Shown: positions 17,577-26,137 of the stretch, piece by piece
How the letters are laid out: each line of letters starts with the position of its first letter
Position numbering within the stretch: the first letter of the stretch is position 1
Source: Gemmatimonas aurantiaca
GTDB taxonomy: Bacteria; Gemmatimonadota; Gemmatimonadetes; Gemmatimonadales; Gemmatimonadaceae
Reading direction: 5' to 3'
DNA: 64,000 nucleotides
Assembly (NCBI RefSeq): GCF_037190085.1
Contig: NZ_JBBCJO010000005.1
Span: forward strand, 434,001-498,000
Translations under genes and position numbers: made by a program
Notes under the pieces: generated by a model
Seen by the model: only the letters and a program-made list of their open reading frames with translations
Told to the model about the DNA's origin: nothing
The model's database searches: none

Positions 17577-18854
17577 TCAGGCCAGAACGGCCCGACCGAA
17601 ATACGGCTGCAAGGCGTCGGGAATGCGCACCGAGCCGTCAGCCTGCTGATGATGTTCGATGATGCTCGCGATGATGCGCGGCAACGCCAGCGCCGATCCG
17701 TTGAGTGTATGCACGAACCGTGGCTTCTCACCGGCGGCGGGACGGTAGCGGATGTTCGCGCGACGCGCCTGGAAGTCGGTGAACACACTGCAGCTCGAAA
17801 CCTCGAGCCACTTGCCCACCGCCGGCGCGAACACTTCGAGATCGTACGTCATGGCGCTCGAGAAACCGGTGTCGCCGGCGGCCAGCAGCAACCGACGATA
17901 CGGCAGCTCGAGACGCTCGAGAATGATCTCGGCGTGTCGCGTCATGACTTCGAGTTCGTTGCGCGAATGCTCCGGAGCCGCATACCGCACCAGCTCCACC
18001 TTGTCGAACTCGTGCACCCGCAGCAGACCGCGGGTGTCCTTGCCCGCCGCCCCCGCTTCACGACGGAAGCAGGCGCTGAACGCGCAGAAGCCGCGCGGCA
18101 GATCGGACGCCTCGAGAATCTCGTCCCGATAGAGATTCGTGACCGGCACTTCCGCCGTCGGAATGAGGAACATCCCCTCTTCCTGGAGGGCGTACATGTC
18201 GTCCTCGAACTTGGGCAGCTGCCCCGTGCCGGTCATCGTCGCCCGGTTCACGACCAGCGGCACCCAGCACTCCTCGTAACCGTGTTCGGTGGTGTGAATG
18301 TCGAGCATCATGTTCATCAGCGCGCGTACGAGCTTCGCCCCCGCGCCACGGAACACGATGAACCCCGACCCGCTGATCTTCGCGCCACGCGCCAGATCGA
18401 GCACGCCCAGTTCCGCGGCCTTGTCCCAGTGCGGCACGAGCGAGGCCCCGTCGTCACGCGGGGTACCCCAGCTCGAGACCACCGTGTTGTGCGTCTCGTC
18501 GCCCTCGGGCACTTCGGCCAGCGGAATGTTGGGCAGCTCGTACAACATCGCCTGCACCGCCGACTCGGCTTCGGCGCGCTTCTGGTCGAGCACAGAAATC
18601 TGCTCACCGATGGTGCGGCCTTCCGCGATGAGGGCGGTGGCATCCTCACCGGCCTTGCGTCGCTGCGCCACTTCCTGCGTGACCTTGTTGCGAAAGGCCT
18701 GCTGCGCTTCGAGATCGGTGATGGCCGCGCGGCGCGCCTGCTCGAGCGATTCCGCGCGATCGAGCAGGGCTCCGAGTTCGGTCAGCTTGCCCCGGCGGCG
18801 CATCCCCTCGCGCAACACGTCGAGCTGGTCACGCAACAAGCGAATATCGTGCAT
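17577..18854 (-). CDS. serS: serine--tRNA ligase
   Basis: SerS charges tRNA(Ser) and tRNA(Sec). The 425-aa product has the N-terminal tRNA-binding coiled coil (1 to about 105), then a class II catalytic core: motif 2 FRREAGAAGKDTRGLLRVHE, the acceptor segment VPVTNLYRDEILEASDLPRG, and motif 3 NGSALALPRIIASIIEHHQ. The protein begins directly at MHDIRLLRDQLDVLREGM, which is standard. It is 57 bases upstream of the histidine kinase gene and 39 bases downstream of the lipoprotein gene, all on the same strand, so co-transcription is possible. Confidence 0.98.
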   Translation of the reverse strand: MHDIRLLRDQLDVLREGMRRRGKLTELGALLDRAESLEQARRAAITDLEAQQAFRNKVTQEVAQRRKAGEDATALIAEGRTIGEQISVLDQKRAEAESAVQAMLYELPNIPLAEVPEGDETHNTVVSSWGTPRDDGASLVPHWDKAAELGVLDLARGAKISGSGFIVFRGAGAKLVRALMNMMLDIHTTEHGYEECWVPLVVNRATMTGTGQLPKFEDDMYALQEEGMFLIPTAEVPVTNLYRDEILEASDLPRGFCAFSACFRREAGAAGKDTRGLLRVHEFDKVELVRYAAPEHSRNELEVMTRHAEIILERLELPYRRLLLAAGDTGFSSAMTYDLEVFAPAVGKWLEVSSCSVFTDFQARRANIRYRPAAGEKPRFVHTLNGSALALPRIIASIIEHHQQADGSVRIPDALQPYFGRAVLA

Positions 18855-18893
18855 ACCTGGCGGTGTGAAGATCAGAACGTCAGTGGCGGAACA

Positions 18894-19562
18894 TCAGCTC
18901 TCGGGGATCCCTTCGGCGAGCGAGCGGTATCCGCAGTTGCGATTCACCAGCGAGCGGATCACCATGCGCCGTTCGGCCGCGATGATGCTGTCCACGATGA
19001 CTTTCGCGTAGTAGGGATACCCGTAGACACACCCCGAGCCGTGCAACTGCAGCAGGACGGTCTCTCCCACACCGGCGACGATGGTGGTATCCGCCGCATA
19101 GCCCTTGTCGGGCGCGCGGGTCAGATTCGCAAACGGCGTCTCCGATCGCAGCGTGCTCACGGCCGGCGCGCCGAGCGGCGGTGCCGGAACGATCACCCGC
19201 ACCGGAATCATCGCCACCTTGCCATCGCTGGTCAGATCGAAGGCCACGTCGAAATTCACCGCGCCGTTGGAAAGAACCTGCGGACGCTCGATGCTCTCGG
19301 TGACATAACTGTACGCGGCCGGCAACAACCCCGACGCGCCGCTCAGCGCGTACACGGAGTAGGTGCGGGTCGTATTCTCGACCGTTGCGGGCGACAGTAG
19401 GTTACTGTCGCCGCAGCCCGATACCACCAGCGCCGCGAGCGACAGGCCACAAAACGACAGAGCGCGCCGAGCTTTGCGGGGCGCGCCGGACAGACGGGCA
19501 AACAGGGTCTTCCCCATGACTGGTACCAGAAGGTGCATCGGAACCGCAGTATCATACGACAT
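18894..19562 (-). CDS. hypothetical lipoprotein
   Basis: I do not recognise a family. The product has a lipoprotein signal: SFCGLSLAALVVSGC, with the lipidated Cys at residue 50 from the longest start (19562) or 35 from the ATG at 19517, which gives a more usual signal length. The mature part is about 170 aa, soluble and beta-rich in appearance, with VENTTRTYSVYALSG near its start and two further Cys (HGSGCVYGYPYY and VNRNCGYRS) that could form a disulfide. Gene boundaries are otherwise clear, and the stop is 39 bases before serS. The start codon is uncertain because no convincing ribosome-binding site precedes any candidate. Confidence 0.7.
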   Translation of the reverse strand: MSYDTAVPMHLLVPVMGKTLFARLSGAPRKARRALSFCGLSLAALVVSGCGDSNLLSPATVENTTRTYSVYALSGASGLLPAAYSYVTESIERPQVLSNGAVNFDVAFDLTSDGKVAMIPVRVIVPAPPLGAPAVSTLRSETPFANLTRAPDKGYAADTTIVAGVGETVLLQLHGSGCVYGYPYYAKVIVDSIIAAERRMVIRSLVNRNCGYRSLAEGIPES

Positions 19563-19663
19563 CGGAGGTTACCGCCCAACTCATGCTGGGGCAAGCGGTT
19601 GACACCAGTGTAGCCTGGCCGGGATCGCTTGACTTCACCCGGTGGTCCAGACAGCGTTCCGCC

Positions 19664-20017
19664 ATGCCCACCATCCGCGATCTCGTGACGGCGCTCCGGC
19701 GCCGCGATGGCATCGATGCAGCGATCGTCCTCGGCCGGGACGGCCTGCTGATCGATGGCACCAGCAATGGCGCGCTCGACCCGGAGGGGCTGGCCGCGCA
19801 CGTACCACCCATGGCTCTGGCGGCGGTCGAGATGGGACTGGCCTCACAGCGTGGGGACTTCGGTCTCATGGTCCTCGAATACTCCGGGGGTTCGGTGGTG
19901 GTGACATCGCTTTCGCCCGATGCGCTGTTGCTCGTCCTGCTGCGCCCCGAGGCCAATCTGGCCGCCCTGCTGTTCGAACTGCGCCGGCACCGGTCGCAGC
20001 TCTCGGCCCTCGTCTGA
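19664..20017 (+). CDS. Roadblock/LC7 domain protein
   Basis: From the ATG at 19664 (MPTIRDLVTALRRRDG) the product is 117 aa; an earlier in-frame ATG at 19583 adds a segment that is not family-like. The pattern IDAAIVLGRDGLLIDGTSN, then a Leu/Val-rich helix and GLMVLEYSGGSVVVTSLSPD, then LLLVLLRPEANL fits the Roadblock/LC7 fold. Such proteins dimerise and often regulate small Ras-like GTPases (MglB-type) or act as scaffolds. No MglA-like GTPase is encoded nearby. It sits 20 bases ahead of the receiver protein gene, suggesting a shared regulatory function, which is inference. Confidence 0.75.
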   Translation: MPTIRDLVTALRRRDGIDAAIVLGRDGLLIDGTSNGALDPEGLAAHVPPMALAAVEMGLASQRGDFGLMVLEYSGGSVVVTSLSPDALLLVLLRPEANLAALLFELRRHRSQLSALV

Positions 20018-20037
20018 CCTTCACGTCCCTGCCGGAG

Positions 20038-20451
20038 ATGCCCGGGGACGCACCGGCGCAGGTGACGGTGCTGGTCGTGGACGACGAGCCCCACATCGGT
20101 CTCATCATTCGGACCCGTCTCGAGCAGGATGGTTTTCGTGTCCTGCTGGCCGAGCATGGCCCGGAGGCCCTGGCCCTCCTGCAGGCCGAGCCCGATGTCG
20201 CGCTGCTGGTGCTCGATCTGATGCTCCCCGGGATGTCCGGAATCGATGTGTTGCGTACTGTCCGTCATGACACGCGATGGGCCGCACTCCCCTGCATCGT
20301 GCTCACGGCCGCCGGTCAGGATGCCCAGCTCCGGGACGCGGAAGCCCTCGGCGTGGCCGAGATCATGACCAAACCCTTCAGTCCACGCGGGCTGCTGGGG
20401 CGGGTGCGCCGCTATACCAACCGCTATACCACGGGCGACCACAGTCCGTGA
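20038..20451 (+). CDS. stand-alone receiver (CheY-like) response regulator
   Basis: From the ATG at 20038 the product is 137 aa, a single receiver domain. The acidic pocket is Asp15-Asp16 (VLVVDDEPHIG), the phospho-acceptor Asp60 (LVLDLMLPGMSG), the switch Thr90 (IVLTAAGQD) and Lys112 (IMTKPFSPRGLL). There is no output domain, only a short basic tail. It follows a Roadblock gene by 20 bases, so the two probably form a unit. The cognate kinase is not adjacent; the orphan kinase at 16368-17519 is a possible but unproven partner. Confidence 0.9.
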   Translation: MPGDAPAQVTVLVVDDEPHIGLIIRTRLEQDGFRVLLAEHGPEALALLQAEPDVALLVLDLMLPGMSGIDVLRTVRHDTRWAALPCIVLTAAGQDAQLRDAEALGVAEIMTKPFSPRGLLGRVRRYTNRYTTGDHSP

Positions 20452-20536
20452 CGGGCGCCAGGGCGATGCGTCCGCTGGATAGCCACCCGGCAATAGCCAT
20501 CATGGATAGCCATTTTTCTTCCTTTCCCGATCCGTC

Positions 20537-21586
20537 ATGAACCGTTGGAACGTGGTGCTGGCTGGTGGCATTGGCTCCCGATTCTGGCCGTTGTCCACTC
20601 CGGCGCGCCCCAAGCAGCTGCTGCCGCTCGTCACCGAGGCGCCCATGCTGCAGGACACGCTCGATCGCCTGCGCCCTTCGGCTCCTCCGGAACGCACGCT
20701 GATCCTCACGAATGCGGAGCTGCGCGCTGCCATCCTGGCGCTCGAGCCCACGCTGCCGGCGGAGAATGTGATTGCCGAACCCCGGCCCGCTGGCACCTGC
20801 GCCGCACTGGCCTGGGCCGCCGCGCTGATCGCCGAACGGGATGGACCCGACGCGGTCATGGTGTGCACACACGCCGACTGGTCGATCGGTGATGTCCCGA
20901 CCTTCCGCGCCACGCTCGACCGCGCCGCGGCCACGGCCGCATTCACGCATGCCCTCGTGACCGTGGGCATCGTACCATCACGGCCGGACACGGGCTTCGG
21001 GTATATCCAGCCCGGTGAGGCGGTGCCCGATCTCGATGCGGCCCTGGGCACCGTACAGCGCGTGGCGCGATTCGTGGAGAAGCCCGATCAGACACGCGCG
21101 ACGCAGATGGTGGAGGCCGGATATCTCTGGAACTCCGGCATCTTTGCCTGGCGCGTGGGCGATCTGCTGGACGAACTCGCCGCGCTCACGCCGGAAGTGC
21201 ATCCGGCGCTCGTCGCCGCAGGTGGCGATCTCGAACGGTTCTTCGCGCAGGTGCAGTCCATCGCCATCGACGTGGGTGTACTGGAGCGGAGCCGGCGCGT
21301 GCTGGTGCTGCCCGGTGCATTCGGTTGGGATGACGTGGGCACCTGGGCCGCGCTGCATCGGGTGCGTGCGCACGACGTGCATGCAAACGCGATGTCGGGA
21401 CCCGCATTCGCGCTCGGTGCCGCGGGCAATGTCGTGCACGCCGAAGGTGTGCAGGTCGTGTTGTATGGCGTGAACGATCTCGTGGTGGTGGCGCGGGACG
21501 GCCTGGTGATGGTCACCACGCGCGAACACGCGACGAATCTCAAGACGTTGCTGGATGCACTGCCTGCCGAGGTGCGGGAGCGGTGA
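20537..21586 (+). CDS. manC: mannose-1-phosphate guanylyltransferase
   Basis: This enzyme makes GDP-mannose from GTP and mannose-1-phosphate for glycan synthesis. The 349-aa product contains the nucleotidyltransferase signature VVLAGGIGSRFWPLSTPARP followed by KQLLPL, the FVEKPD motif, GYLWNSGIFAWRVGDLLDEL and the GAFGWDDVGTWAAL stretch. It lacks the C-terminal phosphomannose isomerase domain found in bifunctional ManC/AlgA enzymes. Its TGA overlaps the GTG start of the GlmU-like gene, so both sugar-nucleotide enzymes are probably translationally coupled. Confidence 0.93.
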   Translation: MNRWNVVLAGGIGSRFWPLSTPARPKQLLPLVTEAPMLQDTLDRLRPSAPPERTLILTNAELRAAILALEPTLPAENVIAEPRPAGTCAALAWAAALIAERDGPDAVMVCTHADWSIGDVPTFRATLDRAAATAAFTHALVTVGIVPSRPDTGFGYIQPGEAVPDLDAALGTVQRVARFVEKPDQTRATQMVEAGYLWNSGIFAWRVGDLLDELAALTPEVHPALVAAGGDLERFFAQVQSIAIDVGVLERSRRVLVLPGAFGWDDVGTWAALHRVRAHDVHANAMSGPAFALGAAGNVVHAEGVQVVLYGVNDLVVVARDGLVMVTTREHATNLKTLLDALPAEVRER

Positions 21587-22851
21587 TCGTCTTTCTCGAC
21601 GATCACGCAGCGCGGCGTTTCGAGCCGTTTGCCACCACGCGCCCGTTGTGCGAGATGCGCGCCGGTGCACTGCTCATCCGCGAACGATGGGAGCATGTGC
21701 TGGGCCTCGCATCGACGGGATTCATCGCAGCCGCCCATCTCGATGGGTTCGCGGAGTTCGACGCCCCACCGGCATGCGCCGGAGAGATCGCCGCCGGCAC
21801 CTGGGTCGTGAACACGCGGGCTTTGCCGACGTTGCAGCGGGCTCCCGTACCGTCGGTGGCGGGAGCCGTGTTGTTGATAGGCGATCAGGTGGCCGCCGTG
21901 TGCCTCGATCGAGCGGTGTCGGTGGAGTCCCTGCGTGATGATCCCGATGCGTGGCAGGCGCTGACCGCCGAGGCCGGGTCCGATGCCGTTGACCACGTCG
22001 TTCATCGCATCGACGGACATTGGTTGCGCGAGATCTGGGATCTCATCGGCACGCTCGTGGAGCAGCTCAAGAGCGACATTCCGCTGTTGGGCAGTGCGTG
22101 GCATCTGGAGACGTTGCAGGAAACGTTGGCGCCCGGCTCAGCACCAGTTCCCGCACCCGTGGTGTTCGGCGAACATCCCGTGTACGTGGAAGCCGGCGCC
22201 ACGGTGGAACCGCTGGCCGTCTTCGATGTGTCCATGGGTCCGGTGCTCATCCGCCGCGGCGCGACCGTGCAGGCATTCACGCGGGTGGTGGGCCCATGTT
22301 ATATCGGCATCGGCAGCACGGTCACGATGGACCGTGTCGCCGCCTCGTCCATCGGTGATGTGTGTCGGGTGCATGGTGAACTGTCCATGTCCATTCTCGT
22401 CGGGCATGCGAACAAGGGGCACGATGGATTCGTGGGGCATTCCATTCTCGGCCGCTGGGTGAACCTCGGCGCCGGCACCATCACGAGCAATCTCAAGAAC
22501 ACGTACGGGCCAGTGGCGTTGTGGACGCCCGACGGCGTGCGCGACACAGGCCTGCAGTTCCTGGGGACGCTGTTCGGCGATCACGCCAAGGCCGGTATCG
22601 GTCTGCGCATCTCGACCGGGTGCGTGATCGGCGCGGGCGCGAATGTCTTCGACACCATGCCACCCAAGGCGGTGGCGCCGTTCTCCTGGGGCGCGCGTGC
22701 GCCCTATGCGACGTTCGACGTGGATAAGTTCATCGACACGGCATCGCGCATGATGGCGCGCCGTGACGTGGCGCTGGAGGCACCGTCCGCTGCGTGGTGG
22801 CATCACATCCACGCCATGGCCACCGCCGATCCCCGCTGGCCCAGAAGCTGA
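21583..22851 (+). CDS. GlmU-like sugar nucleotidyltransferase/acyltransferase (alternative GlmU type)
   Basis: The 422-aa product matches the alternative GlmU family known mainly from Bacteroidetes. The N-terminal part begins MIVFLDDHAARRFEPFATTR and continues PLCEMRAGALLIRERWE, which lacks the classical GXGTRM loop. The C-terminal half is a left-handed beta-helix with hexapeptide turns (VLIRRGATVQAFTRVVGPCY, IGIGSTVTMDR) and the conserved GRWVNLGAGTITSNLKNTYG. It probably makes UDP-GlcNAc or a related nucleotide sugar. The start is GTG at 21583, overlapping the manC stop (GTGA). No classical glmU is present in the window, so it may be the organism's only GlmU, which is an inference. Confidence 0.8.
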   Translation: MIVFLDDHAARRFEPFATTRPLCEMRAGALLIRERWEHVLGLASTGFIAAAHLDGFAEFDAPPACAGEIAAGTWVVNTRALPTLQRAPVPSVAGAVLLIGDQVAAVCLDRAVSVESLRDDPDAWQALTAEAGSDAVDHVVHRIDGHWLREIWDLIGTLVEQLKSDIPLLGSAWHLETLQETLAPGSAPVPAPVVFGEHPVYVEAGATVEPLAVFDVSMGPVLIRRGATVQAFTRVVGPCYIGIGSTVTMDRVAASSIGDVCRVHGELSMSILVGHANKGHDGFVGHSILGRWVNLGAGTITSNLKNTYGPVALWTPDGVRDTGLQFLGTLFGDHAKAGIGLRISTGCVIGAGANVFDTMPPKAVAPFSWGARAPYATFDVDKFIDTASRMMARRDVALEAPSAAWWHHIHAMATADPRWPRS

Positions 22852-22871
22852 CACGGGTGCATCCTTCGGGG

Positions 22872-23714
22872 ATGATTCGGGTCACGGTCCTCGGCAGCGG
22901 CAGTCGCGGCAACGCCATTCTCATCGACGGAAGCGCCGGCACGGTACTGGTGGACGCAGGCTTCAGCGCCCGCGCGCTCGCGCAACGTCTGCAGGCCGCC
23001 CAACGGCAACCCGAATCGATCGACGCGCTGCTGCTCACGCACGAGCACGTCGACCATGCGTGTGGGGCCGCGGTGAGTTCGTCGCGTTGGCAGTGGCCGG
23101 TGCTGGCATCACAGCGCACGCTGACGGCACTGGAGGACATGGCTGGCGGTGCCCCCACCCTGACGCAGGCGCTGGCGAGTGAGGCACCCACGGCGGTGGC
23201 CGGCTTCTCCATCGAACATCACCACCTGCCACATGACGCGGCCGATTGCCGCGCGTTGGTGCTCACCGACACGCAGAGTGGCGCACGCGTGGGCGTGGTG
23301 CTCGATGCCGGACACGTACCCGAAACACTGCCGGCGTTTCTGGCGCGTCTCGATCTACTAGTGCTCGAATCCAATCACGACACCACGATGCTGGCGAACG
23401 GCCCCTACCCGCGTGCGCTCAAGGCGCGCATCCGCGGAGGCAGCGGGCATCTGTCCAACACCACGTCCGCCGCACTCGCCGCGGAGTGTGCCCATCGTGG
23501 TCTGCGTGGCGTGCTGCTGGCCCACCTCTCGGAAACGAACAATACGCCGGCCATTGCGGTCGCCACGGCGCGTGATGTGTTGCGTCGATGCGGATGGCAC
23601 GGCGACGCGCTGTGGGCCTGTCCGCAACGCGAGCCCATGACACCGGTGGACCTCGATTCGGCGCGTCCCTCGTGGCACGGCGGCCCTCGAGTCACGCAGT
23701 TGGCGTTGTTTTAG
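22872..23714 (+). CDS. metallo-beta-lactamase-fold hydrolase, YycJ/WalJ-like
   Basis: I place the start at the ATG at 22872 (MIRVTVLGSGSRGNAILIDG), giving 280 aa. The metal-binding motif LLTHEHVDHACG supplies His57, His59, Asp61 and His62, and further likely ligands are in VVLDAGHVPE and the LLAHLSETNN segment. The SGSRGN opening and LVLESNHD are typical of the YycJ/WalJ group, proposed to be DNA exonucleases or to act on phosphodiesters. It lies 20 bases after the GlmU-like gene. The precise substrate is not predictable from sequence alone. Confidence 0.85.
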   Translation: MIRVTVLGSGSRGNAILIDGSAGTVLVDAGFSARALAQRLQAAQRQPESIDALLLTHEHVDHACGAAVSSSRWQWPVLASQRTLTALEDMAGGAPTLTQALASEAPTAVAGFSIEHHHLPHDAADCRALVLTDTQSGARVGVVLDAGHVPETLPAFLARLDLLVLESNHDTTMLANGPYPRALKARIRGGSGHLSNTTSAALAAECAHRGLRGVLLAHLSETNNTPAIAVATARDVLRRCGWHGDALWACPQREPMTPVDLDSARPSWHGGPRVTQLALF

Positions 23715-23829
23715 GCACGCGGGAACTGGCTCTGGGCCGTTGTCTCGCCACCTCCATCCTGAACAGCTCCCTCCTGCTTTCTCTCCCGTTGTCTCGCGGT
23801 CGTCCCAGGCGTCAACAGCAACTGCGTTG

Positions 23830-23870
23830 ACGCGGATCACGCGGATGTCACGGATCCACGCCGATCAGAA
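23830..23870. repeat. degenerate ACGCGGATC-type short tandem repeat
   Basis: Four imperfect 8-11-base units (ACGCGGATC, ACGCGGATGTC, ACGGATCC, ACGCCGATC) run head to tail. The last unit touches the stop codon of the membrane-protein gene at 23865. The rest of the gap 23715-23829 holds nothing I recognise except two copies of GTTGTCTCG. Confidence 0.55.
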
Positions 23871-24239
23871 ATCCTTCGGCGCCTCACGACGCAGTCCCGC
23901 CATGGCGCAGGCGCTGCCAGCCACGATGAGACCGATTCCAATCCCTTCCATCAGGAGCTCCCCACGAGGATGGAGGGAGAACCATGCCGACAGACAACTT
24001 CCACCAATCAGCGTGGATATTCCCGCGAGCACCAACATCGGCTGATGTCGCCGCCTCATAATTGTCAGGAGCGCAAACGCCGAAGAGATCAGCAACACCC
24101 AGAATCCATACTGCACCACACGAGTCACCAACGCGTCCTGCCCCGCCCGAAAGAAGTAGAAGCTTCCCAACATCAGACAGAGAAGGACCAGATGTCTTTG
24201 TATTGCTCCAGACATCGTTCTTCCGGCGGCTGCGCGCAT
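23865..24239 (-). CDS. small hypothetical membrane protein (four TM segments)
   Basis: The family is unknown. The 124-aa product has four hydrophobic segments: HLVLLCLMLGSFYFF (about 16-30), YGFWVLLISSAFALLTIM (about 44-61), MLVLAGISTLIGGSCLSAW (about 68-86) and IGIGLIVAGSACAMAGL (about 100-116), with basic loops RRRHQP and a short charged tail EAPKDF. The start at 24239 is supported by a GGAG site on the minus strand at 24251-24248. It is isolated between the metallo-hydrolase and groEL, and its region seems less GC-rich than its neighbours. This could indicate later acquisition, though I did not compute it. Confidence 0.6.
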   Translation of the reverse strand: MRAAAGRTMSGAIQRHLVLLCLMLGSFYFFRAGQDALVTRVVQYGFWVLLISSAFALLTIMRRRHQPMLVLAGISTLIGGSCLSAWFSLHPRGELLMEGIGIGLIVAGSACAMAGLRREAPKDF

Positions 24240-24378
24240 TTTTGGTTCTCCGGGATGATCTATCGTTGAAACCCGCGTGATATCCTCGTTCCACGCTTCC
24301 CGTATTCCTCAGCAGACCTCGCAATTCCCTCGAGCATGTCACCCTCCGTTCAGAACATCCAATAAATGAAATATGCAA

Positions 24379-24408
24379 AGCGGGCGCCCCCGAAAGAGAG
24401 CGCCCGCT
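24379..24408 (-). terminator. rho-independent terminator after groEL
   Basis: The stem AGCGGGCGC (24379-24387) pairs with GCGCCCGCT (24400-24408) around a 12-base loop. On the minus strand it is followed by a T-rich tract (TTTGCATATTTCATTTATT). It lies about 70 bases past the groEL stop. The remaining stretch 24240-24378 shows no gene or other signal. Confidence 0.75.
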
Positions 24409-24480
24409 CGCACATCTGCCCTGCACGGAATCCGGGGAGTCGGTCTGCAAACCGCAAAACCCACTCCCCGTAACCGTTGC

Positions 24481-26112
24481 TCAGTACATGCCGCCCATGC
24501 CCGGGCCGCCGGCCGGCGCGGCCGGCTTGTCTTCCTTCTTCTCGACGATGAGCGCTTCGGTCGTCAGCAGCAGACCGGCGATCGAGGCCGAGTTCTGGAG
24601 CGCGGTACGCGTGACCTTGGTCGGGTCGATGACACCCGCCTGCACGAGGTCTTCGTACGTGTCGGTCAGCGCGTTGTAGCCGAAGCTCGTCTCCTTGGCC
24701 GTGCGGATCTTCTCCACCACGATGGAGCCTTCCCCACCGGCGTTGGCGACGATCATGCGGAGCGGCTCTTCGATCGCGCGACGCACGATGTCGACACCGA
24801 TCTGCTCGTCGCGCTCGGCCGTCTTCACGTCCTTGAGCACGTGCTGCGCGCGGATGAGGGCCACACCGCCACCGGGGACGATGCCTTCCTCGACGGCGGC
24901 ACGCGTGGCGTGCAGCGCGTCTTCCACGCGAGCCTTCTTCTCCTTCATCTCGGCTTCGGTCGCGGCGCCGACGTTGATGACGGCCACGCCACCGGCGAGC
25001 TTCGCCAGACGCTCCTGCAGCTTCTCCCGATCGTAGTCCGACGTGCTCTTGTCGATGGCCGCACGGATTTCGCGCACGCGGCCTTCGATGTCCTTCTGCT
25101 CACCGGCGCCGTCGATGATCGTGGTGTTGTCCTTGTCGATCACGATGCGCTTGGCCGAACCGAGGTCGGTGAGGACCGCGTTCTCGAGCTTGAAGCCGAC
25201 TTCGTCGGAGATGACCTGACCCTTGGTCAGCGTGGCGATGTCCTGCAGCATGGCTTTGCGACGATCACCGAAGCCCGGGGCCTTCACGGCGCAGATGCGC
25301 AGCGTGCCGCGGAGCTTGTTGACCACCAGCGTGGCCAGCGCTTCGCCTTCGACGTCTTCGGCGATGATGAGCAGGGGCTTGCCGAGCTGCGCCACCTTCT
25401 CGAGGACCGGGAGCAGGTCCTTCATGGCCGAGATCTTCTTGTCGTGGATCAGGATGAGCGCGTTCTCGAGAACGGCTTCCATCTTCTCCGGATCGGTGAC
25501 GAAGTACGGCGAGAGGTAGCCGCGGTCGAACTGCATGCCGTCCACGGTTTCCAGCGTGGTCTCGAGACCCTTGGCCTCTTCGACGGTGATCACGCCGTCC
25601 TTGCCCACCTTCTCCATCGCTTCGGCGATGAGGTTACCGATCTCGGGGTCGTTGTTGGCCGAGATGGTACCGACCTGCGCGATCTCCTTCTTGCCGCTCG
25701 TCGGGACCGAGATGCGCTTCAGCTCCTCGACGATACCCGCGACAGCCTTGTCGATGCCGCGCTTGAGCGCCATCGGGTTGGAGCCGGCGGTCACGTTCTT
25801 GAGGCCTTCCCGGAAGATGGCCTGCGCGAGCACGGTCGCCGTCGTGGTGCCGTCACCGGCGAGATCGGAGGTCTTGGTCGCGACTTCCTTCACCATCTGC
25901 GCGCCCATGTTCTCGATCGGATCGGCCAGTTCGATTTCCTTCGCGACGGTCACACCGTCCTTGGTGACCGTGGGGGCGCCGAACTTCTTGTCGATGACGA
26001 CATTGCGACCCTTGGGGCCGAGGGTGACCTTCACCGCCTCGGCGAGCTGATCGACGCCGCGCTTCAGACCCGCGCGCGCGTCAACGTTGAAATGCAGTTC
26101 CTTGGCTGCCAT
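24481..26112 (-). CDS. groEL: 60 kDa chaperonin GroEL
   Basis: GroEL forms the double-ring folding chamber with GroES. The 543-aa product contains VTLGPKGRNVVIDKKFGAP, the ATP-site segment DGTTTATVLAQAIF, the apical substrate-binding region, VNVGAATEAEMKEKKARVED and VPGGGVALIRA, and ends in the Gly/Met-rich tail GGPGMGGMY typical of cytosolic GroEL. It follows groES by 25 bases and shares its promoter. The coding strand has very regular codon usage, which opens a long false frame on the other strand. Confidence 0.99.
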   Translation of the reverse strand: MAAKELHFNVDARAGLKRGVDQLAEAVKVTLGPKGRNVVIDKKFGAPTVTKDGVTVAKEIELADPIENMGAQMVKEVATKTSDLAGDGTTTATVLAQAIFREGLKNVTAGSNPMALKRGIDKAVAGIVEELKRISVPTSGKKEIAQVGTISANNDPEIGNLIAEAMEKVGKDGVITVEEAKGLETTLETVDGMQFDRGYLSPYFVTDPEKMEAVLENALILIHDKKISAMKDLLPVLEKVAQLGKPLLIIAEDVEGEALATLVVNKLRGTLRICAVKAPGFGDRRKAMLQDIATLTKGQVISDEVGFKLENAVLTDLGSAKRIVIDKDNTTIIDGAGEQKDIEGRVREIRAAIDKSTSDYDREKLQERLAKLAGGVAVINVGAATEAEMKEKKARVEDALHATRAAVEEGIVPGGGVALIRAQHVLKDVKTAERDEQIGVDIVRRAIEEPLRMIVANAGGEGSIVVEKIRTAKETSFGYNALTDTYEDLVQAGVIDPTKVTRTALQNSASIAGLLLTTEALIVEKKEDKPAAPAGGPGMGGMY

Positions 26113-26137
26113 GGTAGCTGATTCGGTTGAGGGCGGT

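Noticed and set aside
13846..19400. Long plus-strand frames opposite pcrA, the histidine kinase and serS
   Set aside because: Same artefact: no recognisable domains, no ribosome-binding sites, and the opposite strand has complete, motif-verified genes.
23884..24450. 188-codon frame overlapping the small membrane protein
   Set aside because: It is out of frame with the membrane protein, which has a good ribosome-binding site and four clean hydrophobic segments; the alternative has no such features.
24373..26121. 582-codon frame antisense to groEL
   Set aside because: groEL is unambiguous on the minus strand; the antisense product is a mirror of its regular codon use with no family pattern.
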